Source: CAIQPV01 sp963719855 (GTDB taxonomy: Bacteria > Pseudomonadota > Gammaproteobacteria > Burkholderiales > Gallionellaceae). From it: a DNA stretch of 64,000 bases. Positions 15,530 to 24,391 of the stretch are shown one piece after another. Every line of letters begins with the position of its first letter. Position 1 is the stretch's first letter. The translations under genes were made by a program, and so were the position numbers. The stretch covers positions 620,001 to 684,000 of the forward strand of contig CAVRDK010000001.1 in the NCBI GenBank assembly GCA_963719855.1, written 5' to 3'. The notes beneath the pieces are model-generated. The model ran no database searches, was not told the origin of the DNA, and worked only from the letters and a program-made list of their open reading frames with translations.

Positions 15530-17185
15530 TCAAGCGCCCAGCATTTCGGCAGCGTGTCTGAGAGTAGTCTCGGTGATTTTTACCCCGCCCAGCATACGTG
15601 CGATCTCTTCGATGCGCTCCGCCTGCTTGAGCACGGAGATGGTACTCAGGGTCGCACCGTCGCGGACGGACTTGCTCACCTGCCATTGTGCGTCCGCCAT
15701 CGCCGCCACCTGCGGCAAATGCGTCACGCACATAACCTGATGGCGCAGCCCCAACCGCTTGAGCAAAGCCCCGACGATTTCCGCTACGCGCCCGCCGATG
15801 CCGCTGTCTACCTCGTCGAAAATCAAGGTAGGGACGGTTGCTACCTGGCTGGCTGCGACCTGTATCGCCAGGCTGATGCGCGACAATTCGCCGCCGGAGG
15901 CGACTTTCGCCATGTCGCGCAAGGGCGTGCCGGGATTGGCCGTAACCTGAAATTCAACTGACTCCAGGCCGTGCGCATTACCTTCTGCCAGCGGTGTCAA
16001 TGCCACGGCGAAGCTGCCGCCCTGCATGGCCAGCGTCTGCATCGCAGCGGTGATTTCCTGCGACAATTTTTGCGCTGCCTTTTTGCGCGCCGTTCCCAGC
16101 TTCCTCGCGGCAGAGAGATATTTTTCGCGCGCTGCAGCTTCCTGCTGCGCCAGTGCGGCGAGGTCAGCATCGCCACCCAGTTCATCCAGCCGCGCGACGA
16201 TGCGTTGCAAGGCTTCCGGCAACTGTTCCGGCGTCACGCGGTATTTGCGCGCAGCATCCACAATGTCCGCCATGCGCTGTTCCTGTTCGCGCAGCAGTGC
16301 GGGATCGGCATCCAGTTTTTGCTGGTAATGGCGCAACGCGTACACCGCCTCCTGCAATTCGTTCTGCGCGCTTTCCAGCATAGTCAGCGTGTCTTGCAAC
16401 GCCATGTCAAACTCCATACCCGCACGCACACGCGCCACCAACATATTCAATTGCGCGAGGCAGGCTGTGTCGGCCTCGCTCAACACCTCCACACCAAACT
16501 GCGCCGTTTCCAGCAAGCTGGCGGCATGCGACAGGCGCGCATAGTCAGCCTGCAACTCTGTCCACTCCTGCGCGCTGAAATTCAGCGTCTCCAGTTCACG
16601 CCGCTGGAACAGCAGCAAATCGCGCTCGGCTAGCACCGCTTCGGCATTCTGTTCCAGTTGCACGCGGCGGCGATGCAATGCCTGCCAGTCGCGGAACAGC
16701 AGCGCCAGCGCTTCCGCCTCGCGTCCCAGCCCGGCAAAACCGTCCAGCAGATCGCGTTGCGCATCGGGACGCAGCAGGGATTGGTGTGCATGCTGGCCGT
16801 GGATGTCGAGCAGATGCACACCCGCCTCGCGCATTTGTTGCAGCGTGGCGCTGCGCCCATTGATAAAGCCGCGTGTACGCCCGCTGGTGTCCAGCACCCG
16901 GCGCAACAGACAACCATCCGCGTCGCCTTCCAGCTCCTGCTCGCGCAGCCAGGCTTGCAACTGCGGCAACCTGGCCGTATCAAATTCCGCGCTGATCTCG
17001 GCGCGCTCGCAACCGTTGCGCACCATGCCCGCATCGCCGCGCTCGCCCAGCGCCAGAGACAACGCATCGATCAGGATGGACTTGCCCGCGCCAGTCTCGC
17101 CGGTCAGCGCGGTGAAGCCGGAAGCAAAATCGAGTTCCAGGGAATCAACGATGACAAAGTCGCGGATGCTGAGGAACTTCAACAT
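15530..17185 (-). CDS. recN: DNA repair ATPase RecN
   Basis: SMC-like ATPase acting in double-strand-break repair. 551 residues with Walker A GETGAGKSILIDALSLALG near residue 30, a central coiled coil, the ABC signature VASGGELSRISLA and Walker B PTLIFDEVDSGIGG. Start ATG at 17185 overlaps the nadK stop by one base (TAATG). The pair nadK-recN is conserved in the group and, with LexA control in many species, belongs to the SOS response; no LexA box was identified here. Confidence 0.97.
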   Translation of the reverse strand: MLKFLSIRDFVIVDSLELDFASGFTALTGETGAGKSILIDALSLALGERGDAGMVRNGCERAEISAEFDTARLPQLQAWLREQELEGDADGCLLRRVLDTSGRTRGFINGRSATLQQMREAGVHLLDIHGQHAHQSLLRPDAQRDLLDGFAGLGREAEALALLFRDWQALHRRRVQLEQNAEAVLAERDLLLFQRRELETLNFSAQEWTELQADYARLSHAASLLETAQFGVEVLSEADTACLAQLNMLVARVRAGMEFDMALQDTLTMLESAQNELQEAVYALRHYQQKLDADPALLREQEQRMADIVDAARKYRVTPEQLPEALQRIVARLDELGGDADLAALAQQEAAAREKYLSAARKLGTARKKAAQKLSQEITAAMQTLAMQGGSFAVALTPLAEGNAHGLESVEFQVTANPGTPLRDMAKVASGGELSRISLAIQVAASQVATVPTLIFDEVDSGIGGRVAEIVGALLKRLGLRHQVMCVTHLPQVAAMADAQWQVSKSVRDGATLSTISVLKQAERIEEIARMLGGVKITETTLRHAAEMLGA

Positions 17186-18057
17186 TACAGCGTCTTATTC
17201 CAGAGCAGTTTCTCGCGCAGCGTATGGTAATAACTATGCCCCACCGGATGCAGCAAGCAGATCGGCGCCGGGTAGCGGGTAACTTCGATTTTGTCGTTAC
17301 CCAGCAAATCGAAATAGCTGTGGCTATCGAAACGCACACGCACATTGGAGGTGCGATGCATCAATATCTCTATCACCGATTCGCTCTTCACCACGATGGG
17401 ACGGTTACTCAGGGTATGCGGGCACACCGGCACCAACTCGATGACATCAAGGCCGGGGTGCAGGATAGGCCCACCGGATGACAGGGCATAGGCGGTGGAG
17501 CCAGTCGGGGTCGCCACAAGCAGCCCGTCAGCGCGCTGGTTATAAAGGTAATCGCCGTCTATGCGCACCTCGAACTCGATCATGTTGCTGGCATTATCGC
17601 GGTGTACCGCCACTTCGTTGAGGGCCAGCGAATAAAATATTTCTTCCCCGGCACGCAGTACGCGCGTGGCCAGCAACATGCGTTGCTCGGTGACAAACTT
17701 GCCTTCCAGCATGGCTTCAATGGTCTGCTGCATGGTGTCGAGCGAAATGTCGGTAAGAAAACCCAGCCGTCCCTGATTCACTCCCACCATGGGAATGCCG
17801 AAAGGCGCCAACGTGCGCGCAATGTTCAGCATAGTGCCGTCACCGCCCAGCACGATGGCCAGATCAACCACCCCTTCCATCTTACCCAATGGGACTATGC
17901 GGTAAGGATGCTGCTCGATGTGTTCGGCAGTAATCGCATCCACCACCACAGAGACACCTTTCCCGGAAAGGAAGGCGGCCAGCCGCAGCAACGACTCGGT
18001 AATCTCCGGCGTCTTGTATTTACCGATCAGCGCAATAGTCTTGAATGGAAATTTCAT
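17185..18057 (-). CDS. nadK: NAD kinase
   Basis: ATP-dependent phosphorylation of NAD to NADP. The preferred start at 18057 (MKFPFKTIALIGKYKTPEI) gives 290 residues; the 21-residue upstream extension is not family-like. The GGDGTML motif (VLGGDGTMLNIAR) and the TPTGSTAYALSSGGPI segment are present. Forms a two-gene unit with recN through a TAATG overlap. Confidence 0.96.
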   Translation of the reverse strand: MKFPFKTIALIGKYKTPEITESLLRLAAFLSGKGVSVVVDAITAEHIEQHPYRIVPLGKMEGVVDLAIVLGGDGTMLNIARTLAPFGIPMVGVNQGRLGFLTDISLDTMQQTIEAMLEGKFVTEQRMLLATRVLRAGEEIFYSLALNEVAVHRDNASNMIEFEVRIDGDYLYNQRADGLLVATPTGSTAYALSSGGPILHPGLDVIELVPVCPHTLSNRPIVVKSESVIEILMHRTSNVRVRFDSHSYFDLLGNDKIEVTRYPAPICLLHPVGHSYYHTLREKLLWNKTL

Positions 18058-18182
18058 GGGCGCGATTAAACCATATTGCTCATTGATTGACAAAATAAAC
18101 GAGCCTGCTTTCAGACTCATCGATAGGCATTAAGCTTTGAGGCGATTTTAGCTGTTGGGTGTTGTCGCCGTTCTTATTATCC

Positions 18183-18425
18183 ATGAATGAAATCCTCCAG
18201 TACCTGAAACAGCTTGGTGAGCGTTCTGACGAAGAAATCGCCGAAGCCACTGATATTCCATTGACCGAGGTACACTTTTATTTGGCAGAGCTTAAGGCCA
18301 AGGCCCAGATAATGATGTGCCACTTGACTAAATTTGTTAAAGGCAAGGAAATCGAGTCAATAATTTGCAGGATTTCCGGGTTTACTCCACCGGCCAAACC
18401 AGGGGCGAAATCGGGGCCAAAATAG
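18183..18425 (+). CDS. Small winged-helix-like protein, function unknown
   Basis: An 80-residue protein starting MNEILQYLKQLGERSDEEIA. The first 50 residues look like a compact helix-turn-helix (a helix, EIAEATDIPLTEVHFYLAEL as a turn plus recognition helix, then a short wing), followed by a basic tail ending PGAKSGPK. Similar small proteins occur in betaproteobacteria as hypothetical or regulator-like genes. It is transcribed away from nadK. The first ATG at 18159 would add eight residues and is less likely. Confidence 0.6.
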   Translation: MNEILQYLKQLGERSDEEIAEATDIPLTEVHFYLAELKAKAQIMMCHLTKFVKGKEIESIICRISGFTPPAKPGAKSGPK

Positions 18426-18561
18426 AAGGTTCAGATAACGTTGTCGTAGTTGCTTTGTGGCTGACAATAATGCAACATGAAATATTGGTCTGTGCCAAAA
18501 AGCGACAGTCACGAATAGCCGCTTTTAGGCGACCAATATGGCAGAATGCAACATCAATAAC

Positions 18562-18990
18562 TTATTGTCGCGTCAAATTGCCGTTTTTCACTTTGACTCG
18601 ATCACCAACCTGATAACTCGTTTTCGATGAATAATTGAAAGTTTTAATTGAGCCATCCTCCATCTGTACAATGACTTGATATTTGGTTTTTGCTTTTGAT
18701 TTCTTTTCCACTTGGTTGCCAACATAAGCACCGCCTGCTGCACCACCGATGGTTGCCAAATCATTTCCCACCCCCCCACCAACTTGGTGGCCAAGTATGC
18801 CACCAACTACTCCACCCGCAACAATGCCAATGCCGCTACCATGACCTTCGACTTTAACAGTCTTCACATCAGTGACCGTACCGCACTCAATGCATACCGC
18901 ATGAGCGGGTTGACTAAAAATTGCGACCGCCATTATGGTGGACATGGCAATTTTTACCCAAGTTGAAATGTAATAGTTCGATGAACTCAT
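18562..18990 (-). CDS. Glycine-zipper 2TM-domain exported protein
   Basis: A 142-residue protein with an N-terminal signal segment ending near SQPAHA, then a glycine-rich zipper (GSGIGIVAGGVVGGILGHQV and following GGGVGND...GGAAGGAYVG) as in SlyB/17-kDa-antigen-type envelope proteins, and a C-terminal beta domain (KYQVIVQMEDGSIKTFNY...QVGDRVKV). CIEC follows the cleavage region. Probably located in the cell envelope; exact role unknown. Confidence 0.8.
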   Translation of the reverse strand: MSSSNYYISTWVKIAMSTIMAVAIFSQPAHAVCIECGTVTDVKTVKVEGHGSGIGIVAGGVVGGILGHQVGGGVGNDLATIGGAAGGAYVGNQVEKKSKAKTKYQVIVQMEDGSIKTFNYSSKTSYQVGDRVKVKNGNLTRQ

Positions 18991-19192
18991 AATAATTCCA
19001 TTATCTAGTTAGTGTCATACCTTGCTCATTACAACGAACAACAAACCTGTGCAGTCATTTATTTAGCAGTTCTGTTGAATCGTGGTGTAACTAGTGCTTT
19101 AATCCAAGCGTGCAGAGAGCTTTTAGAGTCAGATCAACTCACAAAGCATTGCTACTAACGGCTCACTTTGAACAATCGCACCTCGGAAAGAA

Positions 19193-20490
19193 TGACCTTG
19201 CCCCTGTAATCCGTATTTCTTAACGCGCTCATTATGCGGCCTTCTTCAACTGTGCCGCAAACCAGTTTTTCTCGAACTGCATCGGACTGATGTAATCCAG
19301 TGTCGAGTGAAGTCTTCTGTGGTTGTAGTACGTCAGCCAGTCAATCACCTCGTCCATTGCCTGGCGCTGTGTTTCAAACCGCATTCCATATAGCCTTCCT
19401 ACTTTCAACGATCCCCACAAACTTTCTGTTGGCGCATTGTCCCAGCAGTTTCCTTTGCGGCTCATTGAGCTTTGCATGCCGTATTCAGCCAGTGTGCCCT
19501 GAAATGCGTGACTGCAATACTGGCTGCCACGATCAGAGTGGAAGATCAGCCCCGGCTCTGGCCGTCGCCTGAACCACGCCATCCTGAGCGCATCGGTTAC
19601 CAAGCTGGTCTGCATGTGCGGCTGCATGCTCCAGCCCACAACCTGACGGCTGTACAGATCAAGAACCACAGCCAGATATAACCAGCCTGCATCGGTCTGG
19701 ATATAAGTGATGTCGCTCGTCCACACGCAGTCAGGCGCATCCGGTTGGAAGTTGCGGTTGAGCAAGTTCGGCGCAATCGGCAGGTTATGTTTACTGTCGG
19801 TGGTCACGACGAATTTACGCTTCCCGCGCGCTTTGATGCCGTGCTCCTTCATGAGCCGCCGAACCCGTTCTTTCCAAACGCGCACTCCATTGGCATGAAG
19901 TTCTCGCCAGACTCGCGGCCAGCCATATTCACCTTTGCTGGCGGCATGCGCTGCTTTGATGTGAACCAACAGGGCTTCATCATTGATGCGCTTGCCTGGC
20001 GTCTCTGTCCGACCAGAATCTTTGCGCCGCTGACGTTCAAAGTAGCCGCTGGCACTGACGTTCAGCACTGCACATTGCAGCGTGATCGGCCAGAGCTTTT
20101 TATGCCGCTCAATCCAGGCATACCTCACGCTGACTCCCGCGCAAAGTACGCCGTCGCTTTTTTTAATATATCGCGCTCCATCTTGACCCGCGCAAGCTCG
20201 GCTCTCAAACGCGCCAGCTCCATCTGTTCTGCGCTCACCGGCTTGCTGCCCGCACCGGTCAGCTTGCCTTTCGCTGCCTGACGAACCCAGTTTCTCAAGC
20301 GTCTGCTTCGGTATGCCCAGCACTTTGGCGGTCACCGCGCAGGCTTGGCCGCCCTGTACCAATCGCACTGCCTCTAACTTGTACTCCAGCGTGTACGCTG
20401 CTCGCTTACCTTTTCCTGTTGTCATTTCTTCGTCTCCTTAACTTGAATTCTACCCTCAGTTAAGAAATACGTTTTTACAGGGCAAGGTCA
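19193..20490 (-). mobile_element. IS3-family insertion sequence
   Basis: 1298 bases bounded by imperfect inverted repeats: TGACCTTGCCCCTGTAATCC at the left and, on the other strand at the right, TGACCTTGCCCTGTAAAAAC, both continuing CGTATTTCTTAAC. A 3-base direct repeat GAA (19190-19192 and 20491-20493) flanks it, the usual IS3 target duplication. The single transposase region is damaged by a frameshift. Confidence 0.9.
19232..20425 (-). pseudogene. IS3 transposase (OrfA/OrfB) with a one-base insertion
   Basis: OrfB is intact: HTH-21, then the integrase core with DDE residues in WTSDITYIQT, FHSDRGSQYCS and NCWDNAPTESLWGSLK. OrfA begins MTTGKGKRAAYTLEYKLEAV and is normal to KQTLEK; there the DNA reads AAACTGGGTTCG where the family expects AAATGGGTTCG (Trp-Val-Arg). 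The extra C throws the rest of OrfA out of frame and fuses it to the OrfB frame. The natural slippery run ATTAAAAAAAGC for programmed -1 frameshifting is still visible downstream in the OrfA coding region. The element is probably inactive, unless this is a sequencing error. Confidence 0.88.
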
Positions 20491-20588
20491 GAATCAAAAG
20501 CATCGAGAACTTCTAGGTTCATAATGGTCATGGTTAACTCCTGTTGTGAATCGTTCTCGGAGCTATTGTGGGGGCATTGAGCAATCTC

Positions 20589-20603
20589 ACGTTCTACGAA
20601 CGT
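20589..20603. repeat. 15-base palindrome, copy 1
   Basis: ACGTTCTACGAACGT, a near-perfect palindrome (6-base arms around a 3-base centre). Its exact reverse complement recurs at 23484-23498. It overlaps the 3-prime end of a doubtful small ORF. Confidence 0.6.
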
Positions 20604-20806
20604 AGGATGTTTACTTTTTGCTCCAATTCACCTAGCCTGCTTTGATCGCCTTCGTAATTTTCTCGCTGTGTGCAGTCATATGTGCGTTGTTTGATACACT
20701 TCTGCGCCTTGGCATTATGTAATTTCTCATAAACTGCTCGTTTACCGAAATCTGTAGAGTAGCCAGAAATTGGAAAGATGAAAGGGAAGAACGTCAAGTT
20801 TTTCAT
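20594..20806 (-). CDS. Doubtful 70-residue ORF
   Basis: Starts MKNLTFFPFIFPISGYSTDFG, with a hydrophobic N-terminus and then a charged, cysteine-containing tail. The pattern resembles small lipoproteins, but the position where a lipobox cysteine would sit is tyrosine (ISGY). No convincing ribosome site precedes the ATG. It may be a decayed lipoprotein gene or spurious. Confidence 0.3.
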   Translation of the reverse strand: MKNLTFFPFIFPISGYSTDFGKRAVYEKLHNAKAQKCIKQRTYDCTQRENYEGDQSRLGELEQKVNILRS

Positions 20807-21186
20807 TTTGGAATTAAGTAAGGAAACTTTGTTGTATTCACGCTAGCTATTATGACGATGCACCGGCTTAAAAAACATAGGGGTTTCGCCAGATATGCTA
20901 TCGGTGTTTGTCCTATATTACCGCCCCATCAAACTCTGTAGCCCCTAATTTATATACCTGACTGTAGGTAATTAAAGCCGTCACGACTGGCCGGGAAGCG
21001 TAAATTCATAGCCATCCGGCAGTTACGGGTCGCCGCGTAGCGACCATCAGTTAATTGGAGCTACGATATCTGAAGTGATCACATAGCTGCCGCCCGAAGC
21101 CGCAACGGCGAATGGGCAAAAACGGCCACAACCGGACTATCGAGAGCCCCCCAATTATGAGTTTCAGCGCTGAAAAAAGGTATTCC
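20807..21186 (+). other. Gene-free stretch with a possibly structured leader RNA
   Basis: No convincing ORF. On the plus strand, the part from about 20980 to 21186, directly upstream of a small secreted-peptide gene, contains nested hairpins: GCCGG (20990-20994) pairs with CCGGC (21016-21020), and GGTCGC (21028-21033) with GCGACC (21040-21045). The run CACGACTGGCCGGGAAGCG followed by TAAA has loose resemblance to c-di-GMP-I (GEMM) aptamers, but the consensus is not met. A leader RNA is a guess. Confidence 0.25.
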
Positions 21187-21309
21187 ATGAAGAGGAACGG
21201 CTGGGTTGTTTTGGGATTTGCACTAATGCTTTTTATCAATACGCACGCAGCCTCCAATAGCTCTCATTCATGTCGAGACTTACATAACTTCCATACTACT
21301 TGTGACTGA
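21187..21309 (+). CDS. Small secreted peptide (40 residues)
   Basis: MKRNGWVVLGFALMLFINTH then an Ala-Ala-Ser cleavage-like region and a short mature tail with two cysteines (CRDLHNFHTTC). An AAAGG ribosome site lies about 6 bases upstream of the ATG. The open frame also extends upstream to 21112, but the signal peptide and ribosome site favour 21187. Product not recognised. Confidence 0.5.
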   Translation: MKRNGWVVLGFALMLFINTHAASNSSHSCRDLHNFHTTCD

Positions 21310-21336
21310 TATTGTTCCTACAGATAGAGAAAAAAA

Positions 21337-21356
21337 CGGGGCAGTCGCCTGCCCCG
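21337..21356 (-). terminator. Intrinsic terminator for the 21551-21772 gene
   Basis: CGGGGCA (21337-21343) pairs with TGCCCCG (21350-21356); on the minus strand the stem is followed by seven T. It lies about 190 bases after the stop of the minus-strand gene at 21551. Confidence 0.75.
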
Positions 21357-21550
21357 TGAAGCTCAAGTATTGCACTTGAGAGGGGAGAGATAATGTTTCG
21401 TAAGCATTGTGGCATTGCTGAATGCTTGAAAATATCAGCGGTTTAACCAAAATCGACTAAGTAACTTTGTAAAGCAACATCAGATTTTGTCCTATGCCAT
21501 CGGCCACTTTGGGGCATACGCCACTGGCTGTTGTGATCGCAGTACAAGCG

Positions 21551-21772
21551 TTAGTGCTGATGGGCAAACATCCTCTGCATAAATAATTCTGCGTTGACCG
21601 TCGCAAGATCAGTTGGAAAGGTTGTCAGTTTATTCGTCGAGACAAACGGTTGGTACTGACACATCAGTGCAACGGCTGGATTCCATCTCTCGCGTATAAC
21701 CTCATCACCGTATTCCGTCTCTATTAAGCTGCGTGTTATTTCGTAGCTGCTCATGTTCATTACGATACTCAT
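21551..21772 (-). CDS. Conserved-looking 73-residue protein of unknown function
   Basis: Starts MSIVMNMSSYEITRSLIETE after a very strong ribosome site (GAGGAGGTG about 6 bases upstream). The sequence is hydrophilic with WNPAVALM in the middle and no signal peptide or known domain. The excellent ribosome site and the terminator downstream argue it is a real gene. An upstream ATG (21802) is rejected. Confidence 0.65.
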   Translation of the reverse strand: MSIVMNMSSYEITRSLIETEYGDEVIRERWNPAVALMCQYQPFVSTNKLTTFPTDLATVNAELFMQRMFAHQH

Positions 21773-22036
21773 GACACACCTCCTCTCAACCTCTGGAAAC
21801 ATTGATCACCATGTGGACCACTGTACGCCAGCCGAATTGCAAACTCAGTGCGGTAGAGTACACAGGGATGTATCCCGCTAAATCCATATCATTTCTTACT
21901 CTATGTGTGTTGCCGCACAGTACCTCAGCAATTGTGAGCATATTGTTGCATCTAGTGTCAGGCAAGTGTTGCCACACAACAAATGTCCTTATGTGATCAT
22001 ACGTAGTCACGATCGCAATCATCAAGGAGAATTAAA

Positions 22037-22174
22037 ATGGATATTGAATATATTGCATGGATTATCGCAATGATTGCCTTTGCAGCGATCATCGAAGTTT
22101 TGGATGACGCAAAATGGGATAGAAAAAAACATAATTTGTGTATTGCGAAGCATCATGGCCGGACATTTCGCTAA
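22037..22174 (+). CDS. Small membrane protein (45 residues)
   Basis: MDIEYIAWIIAMIAFAAIIE forms one hydrophobic helix, followed by a basic cytoplasmic tail (DDAKWDRKKHNLCIAKHHGR...). AAGGAG lies 8 bases before the ATG. No family recognised. Confidence 0.6.
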   Translation: MDIEYIAWIIAMIAFAAIIEVLDDAKWDRKKHNLCIAKHHGRTFR

Positions 22175-22599
22175 GTCGTGAGCATTCGCTTCGGAGAACA
22201 TCAATAGACCGCAACGGTCTCCATTGCTAGGTGGCCCGTTCATGTCGAACGAGTGCCTGGTATTGGGAAGTGAATTAACAAGATCGACTGGCTTAAACGG
22301 ACCGACTTCGGATGGTCGCGACCGCCCGTTATATGGAAGGCTATTTGGCTAGATGAAGTTCGGCTTGCCCCCTGCTTGGGAATCTAGCCGTTCCACAAAG
22401 GTGTGCGAGATTATTCCTAACTCTGCTGAAACCCACATGGAATAAGGCTTCAGCGGGCGGCTCCCCGGAAGAGAATAATTATCACTTGAAAATTGCCTGA
22501 ATGCCTTGGTGGACAACAAATTTGGCGAATCCACCAACATGCTCATTGGTATCTGCAATGTTGAACGAAGCAGAATACGGCCAACAGTCCTTTACCATG
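22175..22599. other. Gene-free stretch
   Basis: 425 bases with only short frames that lack ribosome sites (for example 22349-22558 minus). No tRNA, terminator with a U-run or known repeat was recognised. It may hold decayed sequence. Confidence 0.4.
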
Positions 22600-23424
22600 T
22601 TAATGATCGGTTGTGCGCGCGCGCAATTCACTTAATTTGCTGGCCAAAGAAGCAGCCGATAGCGCACCCAAGTGTGCATCGATCATACGTCCTTTTGCAT
22701 CGTAGAAAAGCGTAGTTGGCAGACCCGTAGAACCGATTGAGCGGCCAAGTTCCGTGCCCGAGTCGAGCAAAACGTTGACAATGCCAAACTCCTCGCCGCT
22801 TAAGTAGTGCTGGACTGTCGTTCCGTCTTCACCTTGGTTAACGAAGACAAACGTGACCTCCGTTTCTTGGTGTTGCGCAACGGCGAGCACCGGCATTTCT
22901 CGGCGGCATGGAGGGCACCAGCTTGCCCACAGATTAACTACCATTAGCTTGCCCTTTGCCAACGCAGCAAGATTGGTCGGCTCTCCTGCAAGCGTCTTCA
23001 AGGCCACTAATGGCAAGGTCGCCTGGCTTGTCATGCCCAGCATGCCTGGTACATCAGACATAATCCAGGCAAGCGCTCCAGCCATTAACCCCAATGCAAG
23101 CGCTCTGCGCAATTTTGGGCGTTGCCAGCCTCGCCAGATAGCCACCAATAGTCCGGCTATTAAGCCTATCCACGGTATGAAGCCGCCGTCACGGATGTCG
23201 AAAATGGACCAAGGCAAATCGCGGTACTTATCAAACCAGATCACAACGAAGGCAATACGAGACACCAGCAACGCGACCAACACCATATCGATTAAGACAT
23301 TGCCTATACCTGTTCCCTGATGTCTTCCAACAAAATGACCGACCCCTGCCGCAATCAACAGGGCTATTATCATCAACAAAATGGAGGTGGGTAAGTGGAG
23401 CGGGCCAAGATTCATTGTCAGCAT
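22600..23424 (-). CDS. Membrane-anchored TlpA/ResA-like thioredoxin with Lgt-like N-terminus
   Basis: 274 residues. The first half has four to five membrane helices with an Lgt-like stretch (IRDGGFIPWIGLIAGLL); the second half (about 125-274) is a periplasmic TlpA/ResA-type thioredoxin fold with the redox pair in WASWCPPCRREMP and the cis-Pro region TGLPTTLFYD. Such proteins reduce periplasmic disulfides, for instance in apocytochrome c or CuA proteins. Being next to SCO and ctaA supports a role in oxidase maturation. The N-terminal part lacks evidence for transferase activity. The start at 23424 follows AAGG. Confidence 0.85.
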   Translation of the reverse strand: MLTMNLGPLHLPTSILLMIIALLIAAGVGHFVGRHQGTGIGNVLIDMVLVALLVSRIAFVVIWFDKYRDLPWSIFDIRDGGFIPWIGLIAGLLVAIWRGWQRPKLRRALALGLMAGALAWIMSDVPGMLGMTSQATLPLVALKTLAGEPTNLAALAKGKLMVVNLWASWCPPCRREMPVLAVAQHQETEVTFVFVNQGEDGTTVQHYLSGEEFGIVNVLLDSGTELGRSIGSTGLPTTLFYDAKGRMIDAHLGALSAASLASKLSELRARTTDH

Positions 23425-23482
23425 ACTCAGCCTTCTATGAATGAATCATGGCGTAGGTCGCAAGTCGATAAAGTAAACAAAC

Positions 23483-23504
23483 CACGTTCGTAGAACGTGT
23501 TTTT
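23483..23504 (+). repeat. 15-base palindrome, copy 2, with T-run
   Basis: CACGTTCGTAGAACGTG followed by TTTTT. It contains the exact reverse complement of the palindrome at 20589. On the plus strand it has the form of a short intrinsic terminator, but no plus-strand gene precedes it, so a protein-binding palindrome is also possible. Confidence 0.5.
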
Positions 23505-23586
23505 GCCCAATTTTCCCCATACTCTTTCAGGCAAACCGTGAACACGTTGGACTCCGCTATTGCCAACCGACATGATATCTGATCGT

Positions 23587-24177
23587 TTACTGATCGGCGG
23601 CCAGCAACAGCCTAATGTCTTGCACCATTAATTCAGCTTGCTGCCCGTAACGAGAAAGCAGCAATGGGTGGCCTTTTGTGCCGATCAAAAATGTGCTGTC
23701 GGAATGTTGCAGCATATAGTCGCCTTTCTTGTAATACTGCTTTTCATAGCTGACACCAAACGCCTTAGCTGTCTGAGCAGTGGCCTGTGCATCGCCATAT
23801 AAGCCCAGGAAAGAGGGGTAAAAGTAGGGAACGAACTTCGCCAGCAATTCAGGCCTGTCGCGTTCTGGATCTACTGTGACAAATATCACCTGCACCCTGT
23901 CAGCATCTTTTCCAAGCATGCGCATGACCTGCGCAAGATCGGCCAGCGTGGTTGGGCACACCACAGGACAGTGGGTATAACCGAAAAACAGCACCACCAC
24001 CTTCCCCCTGAAATCCGCCAGGCTGCGGGGCTTGCCATTAAAATCGGTAAGGTGAAAATCAGCCTGTTCAAGCTGCCAGGTAACATCTATAGCGTGATAG
24101 GGCGAAGGCAAATCATGCTCTCCGCACGCGGTAAACAGAAAGAGGCACAATAAAAAAAATAATTTACGTATCAACAT
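23587..24177 (-). CDS. SCO1/SenC/PrrC-type copper chaperone lipoprotein
   Basis: Delivers copper to, or reduces, the CuA site of oxidase subunit II. The start at 24177 (MLIRKLFFLLCLFLFTAC) gives a lipoprotein signal ending FTAC; 196 residues. Copper/thiol motif THCPVVCP (C-x3-C), VTVDPERDRPELL, and the distal His in QHSDSTFLIG are all present. A 16-residue upstream extension is rejected. Neighbour of ctaA and a TlpA-like protein; a second, different SCO lies at 36494. Confidence 0.93.
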   Translation of the reverse strand: MLIRKLFFLLCLFLFTACGEHDLPSPYHAIDVTWQLEQADFHLTDFNGKPRSLADFRGKVVVLFFGYTHCPVVCPTTLADLAQVMRMLGKDADRVQVIFVTVDPERDRPELLAKFVPYFYPSFLGLYGDAQATAQTAKAFGVSYEKQYYKKGDYMLQHSDSTFLIGTKGHPLLLSRYGQQAELMVQDIRLLLAADQ

Positions 24178-24391
24178 GTCAGCACTTTCGGCAGATTTTC
24201 GATTGCGGGTGGCTTGACAATCCAAGACTGGTAAATCTAATAAATACGCACCCTATAAAGTGCCATCGAGTTGAGTCATTCCCAAAACCCACTCGCCCGA
24301 ATGACTACAAAGACTTAATGAATATAAAAGTATCTACCTAACCACCGCATCACACCAGAAACACAAACCACAAGAATAACAAGGTTACCCG

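Larger units (their letters stand above)
19129..20531 (-). pseudogene. Tiny ORF split by the IS3 element
   Basis: Removing the IS and one copy of its 3-base target duplication restores a minus-strand ORF of about 33 codons. It starts at 20531 (MTIMNLEVLDAFDSF...) behind a good CAGGAG ribosome site and ends ...AMLCELI stop at 19129. The reconstruction reads through both flanks without a stop. The peptide is not recognised. Confidence 0.4.
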
